Assembly: GCA_030220185.1 (NCBI GenBank)
Contig: JASPKZ010001233.1
Span: forward strand, 496,001-560,000
Reading direction: 5' to 3'
Origin: Diploptera punctata
Lineage: Eukaryota > Arthropoda > Insecta > Blattodea > Blaberidae
DNA length: 64,000 nucleotides
The notes below the pieces were generated by a model. It was not told where the DNA came from. It saw nothing but the letters and a program-made list of their open reading frames with translations, and did no database searches. The translations under genes and the position numbers were made by a program. Below, in pieces: positions 42,026-52,112 of the stretch (position 1 is its first letter; each line of letters begins with the position of its first letter).

Positions 42026-42100
42026 CGCCTAGACCGGGACTCGAACCCGGGACCCTTGGCTTTCCGGGCCAAGTGCTCTACCAACTGAGCTACCGAGGCG
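42026..42100 (-). tRNA. tRNA-like unit (pseudo), left arm 1
   Basis: Consensus unit on the reverse strand; D and T arms intact, anticodon loop lacks U33. Confidence 0.45.
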
Positions 42101-42327
42101 AGTTACGATCTAGGCGCAAATTTTTCTCTTATGTACGTTGATAATTCCCTCGCGCCAAATGCTTGAAACCATAGCTTCTATCTTTGCAAATGGCGGCTTC
42201 TTAGTTAAGAAGACATTTATTGGGAATTTAACACTACTTTATAGCCAGTAGGGCTTCTATTGACGATTTTATTATTAATTTAACACTTCTCATAGAAGGA
42301 TAAATTATATTTGAAGAGAAAAATTTT

Positions 42328-42402
42328 CGCCTAGACCGGGACTCGAACCCGGGACCCTTGGCTTTCCGGGCCAAGTGCTCTACCAACTGAGCTACCGAGG
42401 CG
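42328..42402 (-). tRNA. tRNA-like unit (pseudo), left arm 2
   Basis: Consensus unit on the reverse strand, 302 bp from the previous one. Confidence 0.45.
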
Positions 42403-42482
42403 AGTTACGATCTAGGCGCAAATTTTTCTCTTATGTACGTTGATATCAGATAAGAGAAAAATTTGCGCCTAGATCGTAACTC

Positions 42483-42556
42483 GCCTCGGTAGCTCAGTTG
42501 GTAGAGCACTTGGCCCGGAAAGCCAAGGGTCCCGGGTTCGAGTCCCGGTCTAGGCG
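42483..42556 (+). tRNA. tRNA-like unit (pseudo), right arm 1
   Basis: Consensus unit; preceded by GAGAAAAATTTGCGCCTAGA, which pairs with TCTAGGCGAAAATTTTTCTC after it, giving an alternative long stem that competes with the acceptor stem. Confidence 0.45.
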
Positions 42557-42784
42557 AAAATTTTTCTCTTCAAATATAATTTATCCTTCTATGAGAAGTG
42601 TTAAATTAATAATAAAATCGTCAATAGAAGCCCTACTGGCTATAAAGTAGTGTTAAATTCCCAATAAATGTCTTCTTAACTAAGAAGCCGCCATTTGCAA
42701 AGATAGAAGCTATGGTTTCAAGCATTTGGCGCGAGGGAATTATCAACGTACATAAGAGAAAAATTTGCGCCTAGATCGTAACTC

Positions 42785-42858
42785 GCCTCGGTAGCTCAGT
42801 TGGTAGAGCACTTGGCCCGGAAAGCCAAGGGTCCCGGGTTTGAGTCCCGGTCTAGGCG
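42785..42858 (+). tRNA. tRNA-like unit (pseudo), right arm 2
   Basis: Consensus unit with one T-loop change (GGTTTGAGTCC). Confidence 0.45.
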
Positions 42859-42958
42859 AAAATTTTTCTCTTCAAATATGACTTATTAACTGTTTAACCA
42901 AAGATATAACATGACTTCTTTTTAAAATATCATGTCAAATTTAAATTAATATTGGGAA

Positions 42959-43030
42959 TTGTTTATTTTTTATAAAAAATAAACAATATTAAAGAACCTC
43001 ATAGTGTTATTTCCTATCTACATAACTTAA
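42959..43030. mobile_element. 72 bp micro PLE, family D
   Basis: TTGTTTATTTTTTATAAAAA-ATAAACAATATT hairpin followed by the tail AACCTCATAGTGTTATTTCC to CATAACTTAA. Flanked by TAATATTGGGAA at 42947-42958 and 43031-43042 (12 bp TSD in family K tail). The smallest mobile derivative in the window. Confidence 0.88.
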
Positions 43031-43170
43031 TAATATTGGGAAGTAAACATTATGAGGTTATATCATTAATAGTGAGTGGAGAACATATTTTAATCGACTC
43101 ACCTCATACATTTTCAAACTTCTTTGATACTGACGGTTTCAGACAAAATCATGTCCTTCTTCAGTGAACA

Positions 43171-43213
43171 TGACTGAAGAAGGACATGATTTTGTCTGAA
43201 ACCGTCGGTATCA
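43171..43213 (+). ncRNA. hammerhead-ribozyme-like fold, family K (right arm)
   Basis: TGA/TCA helix I, CTGAAGA, extra A, helix II GGACA/TGTCT, GAA, helix III ACC-GTC-GGT, H17 = A. All core boxes present; helix I may extend only through neighbouring palindrome sequence. Confidence 0.7.
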
Positions 43214-43374
43214 AAGAAGTTTGAAAATGTATGAGGTGAGTCGATTAAAATATGTTGTCCACTCACTATCATGTCAAAGTTGAAGTAAACACTTATACAT
43301 CAGTAATAAGTGATATAAAATGTTAATTTTGTTACATTATTTATTTGTACTTCTACTAACATAACATTTATGTA

Positions 43375-43985
43375 AAATGTTGTCACCTCGTCTCATATTC
43401 TTCTTCTTAGACTAGTTTTGGGACCTTCTTTAGTTCCATTCTTAGTATCTACACGAATGTTCTTATGTTATCTTGAAGAGCTGCCTCCTGCTCCCTCTGT
43501 TGGTAGAATGAATAACCTCGAAATCAAATCATTTTCTCCAGGAATTTCAAAGTTCATTAATTCATTTCCATTTTTTTCTCAAACCTTGAGCTCTTTGGGT
43601 TCTTCTGTTTGTTTTATTATTTTAGCGTTTCTTTCAATTTGATATTTTTCTGACCATGCATGGGCTGCTACTGCATCAAATCAAGAGAAATGCTAAATAA
43701 AAAAAAAATAGAAAATCCCAAAGAGCTCACAGTTTGGGAAAAATGTTATATTCAAAAAGTGGAAAGAAGAAATGAATGAACTTTGAAATTTCCAGGGAAA
43801 ATTATTTAATTCTGATATTCTTCAGTCTACTGAGGAAGCAGACAATATAACAATGGTCATGAAAATACTGAAGATGAAACCAAAGAAGGTCCTGAAACCG
43901 GTATAAGAAGAAGAAGAATATGAGGTGAGATGATAAAATTTTATTTAAATAAATAATACCTCATAATATTAATTCCTAAAAAGTC
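43375..43985. mobile_element. decayed fold-back PLE, family L
   Basis: Minus arm (CACCTCGTCTCATATTCTTC, CAGGAATTTCAAAGTTCATT) and plus arm (GAACTTTGAAATTTCCAGGG, GGTCCTGAAACCGGTATAAG, AATATGAGGTGAGATGATAA), with tail AATACCTCATAATATTAATT. The plus arm shows CTGAAGA, T, a GGACC/GGTCC-type helix II (mutated), GAAA and ACCGGT. Frames are broken. Confidence 0.72.
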
Positions 43986-44509
43986 AGTTATATGTCTTGT
44001 TTTCTCCTTGCTTCTGTTAGAAATGTTGAGTATTAGTTAGTTATAATTAAATAGATATTGTATGAACACTACCATGACTGATGTGTAAAATGTTAAGTAG
44101 TCTGTGATTTGAATTAATTTAAGATATAAATTTTGGTTGTGTTGAATTTTTAGGTATGAAATTGTACAAAATGTAATGTTGGAATGTGATATTTTTAAAG
44201 TCTCTAATTGATTGGAATGTGCCTTGCTAGTATGAAGAGATTTCATAATACCATTTCTATTTGCTTCATATGTAATTTATTTTCATCTCATTAACTTATT
44301 TTCTTAAAATGTTATTTTTATTGTTTTTTATTTCATTTCACATGAGATAGATTTATAAGAAATTGCAAATTAATTTGATAATCTTACATTGAAGGCACAT
44401 TCCTCTACTGAGAGGATAGAAGATGGCATTCTAATGCTCGGTTTCTCGAAAGTTGAGATATATGTCTGGTAACTATTGATTTTTAAAGTTGCTGATCCAA
44501 TAAATAATT

Positions 44510-44765
44510 TGAAGTATTGTAGGAAATATCACTATGAGATTTAATTTAAGATTTTAAATAAAATTCTTTACACCTCACCTCATATTCAGTCTTCTAATTA
44601 AATTGGTTTCAAAACCTAGGTGATTTCATCATCAGTAATTTCTTCTGGATGACAGAACATCGGTCATGAAATTATTGATGATGAAAGCACCTGGGTTTAG
44701 AAACCGATTTAATTAGAAGACTGGATATGAGCTGAAGCGTAAAGAATTTTATTTTAGATCTTCAA
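44510..44765. mobile_element. fold-back PLE, family E
   Basis: GGAAATATCACTATGAGATT tail, CACCTCACCTCATATTCAGT, then inverted arms around 44650. The plus arm has AAATTATTGATGATGAAAGC and AGAAACCGATTTAATTAGAA: helix I AATTA/TAATT, core TTGATGA (first C mutated), GAAA-type helix II, helix III ACCGAT. Old copy. Confidence 0.7.
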
Positions 44766-44889
44766 TAAATCTTTGCTGTGTTGTAAGAACATTATCACCC
44801 TTAATCTCAACTAAACACATCTTTGTGACCTGAATCTGCCTTCAAATCCATTGTTACTGTACATCACAATAATAGCAAATTGATGTTGA

Positions 44890-45090
44890 GGAGAAACTTC
44901 TTTAAAAATTTAAAATAAAATTATTTTTTACCTCACCTCATATCCTGTCTTCTTATTAGACCAGTTTTACATCTTCAGTATTACACAATTGATGTAACCA
45001 CTAAAGGTTATGAAACTGGTCTAATTAGAAGATAGGATGTGAAGTGAGGTAAAATGAAGTTTATTTTGAATTTTAAATTAAAGCTAATAC
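44890..45090. mobile_element. fold-back PLE, family E-like
   Basis: Arms TTTTTACCTCACCTCATATC-CTGTCTTC and GAAGATAGGATGTGAAGTGAGG around AATTGATGTAACC. The right tail includes TAATACTGATATTTCCTATA. Confidence 0.65.
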
Positions 45091-45099
45091 TGATATTTC

Positions 45100-46370
45100 C
45101 TATAATAGTTCAGTAAACTTCTTTATTAGATGATGATTAAAGTCCTTTGTCAAAATTTTAGTATTGAAAGATATGCAATCTATGCATGAATTATTATCTC
45201 TCTGAGCATGGTCTTTTTTTATTGAACCTCAAAAAGATTGATCTTATATTCATGCACTAAAAAACAGGAGTTAAAAATTTGATACTGTTACAGAACCAAT
45301 ATTTCACGTTTGAGAAACCAGGCATAATATTATGAATATTTTTAATAAGTTTATAAGATTGATAAAAATTGATATTAATTTTGAAAAAAGAGAAGGTAAA
45401 TCATTATAATTTGAAAGACAGTCGTATTTTGATGTATTGTCAACATAATGAGATTTTGTATATATTGAGATATATTTGTGAGAGAAAATGTTGGTATCAT
45501 TCACTGAAAGTGAATGTGTTGTTGGCTGTTGTACAGTTAATAGCATTTCTTCCATTATTGTCTCGCTGATTGTTTTTAAATTTAATTTTTAAGCAGTTTT
45601 ACAATGTCATTCTTTAGTGCATGCTTTCCCTCTATTTAGATTTTTGTTTTTATACCACCATAAAATTTAGATTTGAGATTTAATTGTGGGCAATATTTGA
45701 TCCACTGTATATATTTCGTAACTTTTGTATTTATTTGCAAAGCAAGTCTTAGGAGTATTTTAGAAATTATAATTTTTTTACACTAATTTATCATGAAAGA
45801 GAATAAATTATAATTAATGTCAGAATAGCAATTTATTTCTTCACATTAGCAAGTATGGTGCAGTGTATTATGGAATAATAGAAAATAGATGAGATCTGTT
45901 CATTATAGCTTGATGACAAATTTAGATTTAATCTTAGCTATATCAAAGATTTTTCCTTTTACATCTACAATTCCATGTTTTGGAACTTATTAATCTCACA
46001 ACATATTTTTAATTCAATGCTGATGACCAAAGTTGTTAAAGAGGATCAGTAATAAAATATTACCTTAAAGTAAAAATACATAAAATAAATGTTTTTTAAT
46101 TACAAAACTAATGAGAACACTTATCACGCCTATGATGTAACAATGTATCTGACTGCATCATAGATTGTAAATCTGGAATGCACACTACACATTCTCATGA
46201 GGACAATTGATTGATTACTAATTTGAGAAATAGTAAAAACTAATTATTATGAAAGCTGAAATTAAAAATTAAGGTAATGTGTCCTTTTGACCATGTTACT
46301 CCCAGCACTGTCAATGTCTCTCAGTGACAGCAGTTAAAATTGATCATGAAAGGAAAGTGATCCTACTACA
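45100..46370. other. intergenic stretch, nothing recognised
   Basis: AT-rich sequence. Short open frames at 45304-45569 on both strands have no motif or splice context. No repeat family recognised. Confidence 0.5.
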
Positions 46371-46374
46371 AGCT

Positions 46375-46620
46375 TAGGAGGCTCTTGAGATAGTAGAAAG
46401 TTAGTTTCTGGACAATCAGCACAAGAATGTCAGCCAGATTTGTTAGTGCTGCATTTTGCTACATTTACCCCCAAAAAACAAATGTCTGGTACTCATTTCC
46501 TTTAGAAGCTGAATCAATCCCAGTGTCTTAATGCCACTGGAAGGTTTATGTCAGTTTAAAAATCCTAACCCCATTGGGACTCAAACTCCTACTTTCAGAT
46601 TTGTTAGCATATTGCTATAA
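46375..46620 (-). mobile_element. SINE family 2, decayed minus copy
   Basis: AAGCTTAGGAGGCTCTTGAG, CAAATGTCTGGTACTCATTT, GGGACTCAAACTCCTACTTT match the reverse of 19335-19630 with many changes. Confidence 0.7.
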
Positions 46621-46849
46621 CCAAGAACACTAGGGCATGCCCCCCCCCAATTTTTGAGCCATATACTTATTACTAAATTGGGTTCTTTCATATATGAGCA
46701 GTATTTACTTCTAGAAACTTTCTGGACTCTGATGGGAAAAAAAGTATACAGGTATAAATTATATTAGATAACTATTTAAATCTCTCGGCAAATGCAACAT
46801 AAGAGATCAAATAACTTTAACTTCCAAAGTAGCTTTTTGAAAGAAGTCT

Positions 46850-47400
46850 ACTGATTTTATAAAGTAATGTTAAATTCCCATTAAAAGTCTTCTTAAATAA
46901 GAAGCTGCTATTCATGTGTCGAACAATGGTTCACAAGCCTTTGGCACTCTAAGAAATTGAAATGTATAAGAGAAAAATTTACATTTAGATTGGAGGTGTT
47001 ATATAGCTCAGTGGCAGAGCATTAGTATATAAAGCTAAAGATCCTGGGATCAAAACCTGGTCTAGGCATATATTTTTCTTTTAATCAAAATCAAAGTGAA
47101 AGGTATTTACATTTATGAATGAATTGGAGAAAATGTTTTAATATTTCACCTCATAAAGTTGCATGTTCTCACAGTACCGGTTTGAAAAGTATAATTTCAC
47201 TTCCACCTTCAGTCAAACTCCAACTGATCTTGCCAAAGATCAAAACTGAGTTGGAGTTTGACTGACGATGGAAATAAAATTATACTTTTGAAAATGGTAT
47301 CGTGAAAACATGCAACTTTATGAGGTGAGATATTAAAAACATTTTCTCTAACTCATTCACAAATATATTTTTCTTTTCAAATATAACTTTAACTTCCAAC
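46850..47400 (+). repeat. tRNA-like repeat split by PLE family M
   Basis: Unit spacer (TAAATTCCCATTAAAAGTCT, AAGAAGCTGCTATTC), then a tRNA-like part near 46999-47070 (ATATAGCTCAGTGGCAGAGC, GGGATCAAAACCTGG) and TATATTTTTCTTTT. It continues after the M insertion with CAAATATAACTT. Confidence 0.72.
47083..47362. mobile_element. fold-back PLE, family M
   Basis: 280 bp flanked by ATATATTTTTCTTTT at 47068-47082 and 47363-47377 (15 bp TSD). Arms TTTCACCTCATAAAGTTGCA / TGCAACTTTATGAGGTGAGA meet near 47225. The left arm read on the minus strand has CTGAAGG, T, helix II GGAAGT/ACTTTT, CAA, helix III ACCGGT, H17 = A. Confidence 0.88.
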
Positions 47401-48120
47401 TCCTTTATTTTTTATTTGAAATGGGAAATATTTTTAAGATTGATTGTAACCAAATTTCCTATTTATGTTTTCATTTCACCCTGGTAGATACTACTTGCTT
47501 ATGTTTGGAGTTAAGCTTTTGGATTTGGTCACGTAGAATGAAACGTCAGAGAGATTACTTACTGTTATTATTTGAAGGTCCACTGTCTCACCTCAGTAAT
47601 GCTATAGAGTCACTAAAACAGATTATATGACTGTGTTCATAAGCACAGTATAAACAGTTTAATGTAGTTTTATTACCACAATATTCAATTGAAATAATGC
47701 ATTCACCTTATCAAATCATTGGGAAAACCTGAGTAATTAGAAACAAAATTTATTATATTTTTTGTTGAATTATTATTTGTACTCTAATCTCAAAATATTT
47801 TAGCAACTTATATTGTTTACACTCTGTATATTATTATTAGACTTACATCTGATTGTGTATTATAGATGTGTTGAAAATTAATTTTATTCTGGGATTTGTT
47901 ATAACATATTACCATCTAGATTTAAAATACACATTAATAAGCACTTGCTAAAGATCACAGCAATAAAATTCTACACTGCTTTGTGGATAAGCTTCATTGT
48001 TTAAGTAACTATACTTTTCAGACTTAAGATGTTTCATGTTATTTGAAATTATCCAATAAATGAATATGAATTCCCTTTCACTTATAATTTGTAGGAACAA
48101 ACTGTAATGTCGATAAAGCT
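47400..48120. other. intergenic stretch, nothing recognised
   Basis: AT-rich. A 69-codon frame at 47421-47630 (LSFWIWSRRMKRQRDYLLLL) has no family I recognise and no convincing splice sites. Confidence 0.45.
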
Positions 48121-48137
48121 TGCAAAAGAAAGTATAC

Positions 48138-48797
48138 TTACTTACTCACTCACTGGCACTATCGAACCCGTAGGTTCATGGCCGCGCGGACATAAGCTCT
48201 CCATACATCCCTATCCTGAGCTAATGCTTTCCAATCTTCCCTGTATAATCTACTTCCCTCAAATCATAGTTAATGTTATTCTCCCACCTCATTCTTGGTC
48301 TACCAACTGGGCGTTTTCCCTCTGGCTTTCCTACAAGAAGCTTCCATGCAAGTCTTTCATTCCCCATACGTGCAACATGTCCTGCCCATCGCAGTCTACG
48401 AGACTTAACTGTTCTTATTATATCTGGCTTCCTATAAAGACCATGTAGTTCATTGTTATGTAGTCTTCTCCATTCACCTGTCTGTTCATCTCTCTTTGGT
48501 CCAAAAATTTTCCTAAGTACTTTATTCTCAAATATTTGTAATCTCCTTTCCTCCCTTAAAGTAAGAGTCCATGTTTCGCACCCATATAATATAACTGGTA
48601 GAATAATAGTTTTATATATTTTCAGTTTAACGTTTTTTGAAAGGAGTTGGGACATCAAGAGTCTCTGCAATGCATAATAACATGCATTTCCAGAATTGAG
48701 CCTATGTTTAATTTCTTTGTGCATCTCATTCCTATTTGTGATTATTGTTCCCAGGTATTTGAATTCAGCCACTTCCTCAAAATTTCCCACAATATGT
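48138..48797 (-). mobile_element. LINE 3' fragment, best preserved copy
   Basis: Minus strand, from the (AGTG/AGTT)-type tail at 48138 to an abrupt 5' end at 48797. It includes GTTCATGGCCGCGCGGACAT and the 189-codon frame annotated separately. Next to it, a PLE palindrome begins at 48815. Confidence 0.9.
48221..48790 (-). pseudogene. LINE polyprotein C-terminus
   Basis: Begins MGNFEEVAEFKYLGTIITNR (the end of RT: EFKYLG motif), YKTIILPVILYGCETWTLTL, REERRLQIFENKVLRKIFGP, then RRLRWAGHVARMGNERLAWK and GKRPVGRPRMRWENNINYDL. This pattern is the thumb/C-terminal region of a common arthropod non-LTR retrotransposon. The 5' part with endonuclease and RT palm is absent. Confidence 0.9.
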
Positions 48798-48814
48798 GCA
48801 ATATTAAAATATCA

Positions 48815-49046
48815 TTAATAGTGAGAGGAGAACATATTTTTAATAACTCACCTCATACAATTTCAAATTTATTTGGTTGGAGTCATGGAAATAAACTGAA
48901 GATAAATGAAAAATTCATTCAAAACCAATGGTCTTAAATCAAGTAAATTTGAAATTGTATGAGGTGAGTTATTAAAAATATGTTCTCCAATCACTATTAA
49001 TGATATAACCTCATATTGTTTACTTCCCAACATTACTTTTAATACA
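48815..49046. mobile_element. fold-back PLE, family K-like (J)
   Basis: 232 bp flanked by ATTAAAATATCA at 48803-48814 and 49047-49058 (12 bp TSD). Arms ACATATTTTTAATAACTCAC / GTGAGTTATTAAAAATATGT. The plus arm holds CTGAAGA (48896-48902), T, helix II AATGA/TCATT, and ACCA-A-TGGT as helix III with an extra A before it. Long tail on the right (CCTCATATTGTTTACTTCCC). Confidence 0.88.
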
Positions 49047-49249
49047 ATTAAAATATCAATTTAATTGACAAATTATTAATTCAGTAATTTATTTAATGGC
49101 TTTTTAAATTATACAATACAGGGCAATTCAAAATGAAGGACCCGATTTCAGAAATGTTTTGTGTGAAATATAATGAACATACTGTATGTTAATGTGAGAC
49201 ATGAAGTAAGGAAGGTAAACTCTCATAATGCTTTCTCTCTTGTTTTCCT

Positions 49250-49620
49250 ACAGATAGTTCCCATGCCCTCTTTCATTTCCCATTCATGTCACATGTCCTA
49301 CCTATCTCAGTCTAACAGACTTAATTTTTTTTATTACATCTGGTTTCCCATAAAAATTATGCAGCTTATTGTTACATAGTTTTCTCCATTTACTTGTCCA
49401 TCTCTATGGTACAGAAATTTCCCTACATACTTTATTCTCAATCACTCTTTATCTTTTCTAATCTCTTAAAGTAAGAAGCCATGTTTTGCATCCATATCCA
49501 TCCATCCATAGTAATTCTGCCCGAGGGCAGGTCTTTCACTGCAATCATAGCATTTTCATGCTGTGCTTGCAGCTTTACTAGGGAATTGTACGTGTGGTAG
49601 ATTCCCATTGCTTTCCACAT
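49250..49620 (-). mobile_element. LINE fragment and unclassified repeat
   Basis: 49250-49495 is a decayed minus copy of the LINE (CATGTCACATGTCCTACCTA, GTTACATAGTTTTCTCCATT). 49500-49620 contains TGCCCGAGGGCAGGTCTTTC, which recurs at 51815-51850; family unknown. Confidence 0.65.
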
Positions 49621-49639
49621 CCATATAGTATTATATAAA

Positions 49640-50546
49640 TATATATAATTCTTCTGTACATGTGTTTTTGACTGAACTCCTCCTAAATGACTGGACCAAT
49701 TTTGATGAAATTTTTTTGTGTGCGTCTAATTGGGTCCCTCAATAGTTTAGATTCATAATTGGACCCTCTAAAACCATGTGTACGAGTTCACCTGAAGTTG
49801 AAAATTTAAAAATTGCTCTAGCGGTCACATTTTTCAATGTTTCACAATGAAACTCAATATAAACAAAGGTATGTATTATCAAAAAATGAACAAAATCTGA
49901 CAATTAGAAGTGGAGGTTTACTTAAAATCCGAAATTAAAAAATGCCTGTATGACTGGACCGATTTTGATTAAATTTTTTGTGTGTTTGAATGGGTCCCTG
50001 GAAGGTTTAGATTCACAATTGGACCCTCTAAAACCATTAGGTGTAGGATTTCAGCTGAAATGAAAATTTAAAAATAACTTTTGCAGTCATAATTTTCGAT
50101 GTTTCTCAACGAAACTCAGTATATCCTATTAAAATAAACCGAAATAGGCATTATCAAAAAATGAGTGAAATCAGACAATTAGAAGTGGAAGTTTACTTGA
50201 AATCCAAAATTAAAAAACTGCCTAAACGACTGGACCGATTTTGATGACATTTTTTGTGTGTATTTGAGTGGATCTCTGGTTGGTTTAGATTCACAATTTC
50301 ATTTGGTAAATTGTGCTGCGATTAGGTTATAGGATTCTTTTTGTTAGATGTGTAGTCATCTGCATTACTGACATATTCCGCATGACAACAATGTGACATC
50401 ATAATACACACTTCTTGAGCCACAACAGATGGCAGTGAGGAGTTTTCTAGCGAACATATTAATTAGTGAATTTTATGGTAAAAGAAGTAACTTATATTTT
50501 CATTCAAATTGAACATTCGGGCAGGATAATGTCTGCCGGGTCCACT
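49640..50546. mobile_element. 907 bp interspersed repeat with internal triplication
   Basis: Flanked by AGTATTATATAAA at 49627-49639 and 50547-50559 (13 bp). Contains three degenerate repeats, about 265-270 bp apart, starting near GACTGGACC(A/G)ATTTTGAT (49690, 49955, 50230), and ends GTCTGCCGGGTCCACT. The final CACTAGT resembles Helitron 3' ends, but the long direct repeats argue for a retroposon. No reading frame. Classification open. Confidence 0.65.
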
Positions 50547-50605
50547 AGTATTATATAAAATATAATTTTAGTTTAACTTTTTGTTACAATAAGCTATATA
50601 AGTAT

Positions 50606-51486
50606 TTAATTTTAGGAAGTGATATTTTGAGGTTATTTTAATTATATTATTTTTTTAGTCTGATCATCTTACCTCAATATTAATGTTGATTTGTTCTTGA
50701 ACATATTTCAAAACAATTCTGTTTTATCGTCAGCTTGTCCAGACTGGTTTTATTTATGTTGCACAACCTGGATGTTAATGTCAGCTCCATCCTGTGGTTG
50801 GTCAAAGAACCTCCAAATAAGGTCACGCTCCATCAGTATTCTGTTTTTGTTCTTCTGAATATAAATTTTTTCCCAAATAGTCAGCTCTTTTGTATTTTCT
50901 AACTGTTTTAATAATTTAGTGTCTGAATTTATATAATGTTTTTCAGACCAAACATGAGCAGCAACTGCAGATTTTTCTATTTCCCCATTTTTAATATTTC
51001 TTATGTGTTCTTTGGTTCTAATTTTTAGGTTTCTTTTTGTTTTTCCTATATATATCTTTTCACAACCAATGCATTCAATTTGATATATTCCTGACTTTTT
51101 ATTTTTATCAGTTTTTTTCATTTTTGTTGGTTTTTATTAGTTTATTTAAACTGTAGTTATTTTTCGGTGGTAATTTAATATTAAACTTCTCAAATGTCTT
51201 TTGGAATTTATTGTGTACCCAAGGGTGATATGTGAATTTCCTACATTTTTTCATAGGTGGTTCTTCTTTTTCAAGAGTACTTCTGTTTATCATTTTTTGT
51301 TTTTTATATTTTTCTATCCTTTTATGTACCATTTTTTAACAGGATGGAGCTGACATCAACATCCAGGTTGTGCAACATAATGCAACATAAATCAAACCAA
51401 TCTGGACAAGCTGACGATAAAACAGATTTGTTTTGAAACAAATCAACATTAATATTGAGGTAAGATGATCAGACTAAAAAAATAAT
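50606..51486. mobile_element. fold-back PLE, family C
   Basis: Flanked by ATAAGCTATATAAGTAT at 50589-50605 and 51487-51503 (13-17 bp). The long minus arm (50606-51335) encodes GIY-YIG in two frames (51108-51332 and 50750-51121: YQIECIGCEKIYIGKTKRN, RTKEHIRNIKNGEIEKSAVA). The short plus arm (51336-51486) is the 3' end only, with CTGACGATAAAACAG and a deleted helix III. Asymmetric palindrome. Confidence 0.9.
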
Positions 51487-51759
51487 ATAAGCTATATAAG
51501 TATCTAGATATTACAGTAATGATTATGTCTGAGGGCAACAAGCTTAAAAATCCAAGAGTATAGTCATTAATAATACTTTTAAGGCAATATAGTTTATTAG
51601 GAAAAGGAAAGAAATTCATTTGTAAAAACAGTGATTTAAGTAAGCAAATTTGAAGGATATAAGTGACCATCAATAAGAATATCAGTTAATAAGAAAATTT
51701 GAATAACAATGAATTTTGTAACCATGACAATCTTAATGCCTGCATAGGCTTTATGAAAT

Positions 51760-51761
<2 letters not shown>

Positions 51762-51795
<34 letters not shown>
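51762..51795 (+). repeat. (TA)n microsatellite
   Basis: About 17 TA units. Confidence 0.95.
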
Positions 51796-51796
<1 letters not shown>

Positions 51797-51969
51797 TGTA
51801 TATACATAGTGTTCTGCCCAAGAGCAGGTCTTTCACTGCAAACTCAGCATTCTCCACTCTCTCCTTAACTCAACCTTCCTTTTTGTATCTGCATACAAAC
51901 CATATATATGTATGTTATATTTAGTTTAACATGTTCCAGTCCTGGACAAATTTATTTTTTGGAAAATAA

Positions 51970-52112
51970 GGGTGGAATTCATGAAATCATCTTTATGCAA
52001 AGAGCGATGTAGAGAGTATTCATAAAACCGGTTTTATGAATACTCTTTATGTCATAGAGAGGGGTAAAGAGTCACTCTTTGTGTAAAGATGGTTTCATGA
52101 ATTCTGCCCTAA
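51970..52112. repeat. palindromic MITE-like repeat
   Basis: Inverted arms GAATTCATGAAATCATCTTT / AAAGATGGTTTCATGAATTC with inner arms AGTATTCATAAAACC / GGTTTTATGAATACT meeting at 52030. No PLE end module, so a different kind of hairpin element. No clear TSD. Confidence 0.7.

Larger units (their letters stand above)
41961..42879. repeat. inverted tandem tRNA-like array (2 minus, 2 plus)
   Basis: Two minus units (42026-42100, 42328-42402) followed by two plus units (42483-42556, 42785-42858), spacing 302, giving arms of about 430 bp around 42450. Sequence identity between arms looks nearly complete. Flanked by GACTTATTAACTG at 41948-41960 and 42880-42892 (13 bp TSD): a palindromic dimer of dimers inserted as one event. 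Confidence 0.92.
42940..43267. mobile_element. fold-back PLE, family K
   Basis: Flanked by ATCATGTCAAA at 42929-42939 and 43268-43278 (11 bp TSD). Arms from ACATATTTTAATCGACTCAC to GTGAGTCGATTAAAATATGT meet near 43170 (AAGGACATGATTTTG on both strands). The left tail (AATATTGGGAAGTAAACATT) is split by a 72 bp family D unit (42959-43030). Confidence 0.9.

Noticed and set aside
47421..47630. 69-codon frame as a small gene or extra exon
   Set aside because: No conserved motif, no convincing acceptor or donor, and it lies downstream of the Lrrk stop.
49640..50546. Confident Helitron call
   Set aside because: The 13 bp flanking direct repeats do not fit Helitron insertion, so the class was left open.
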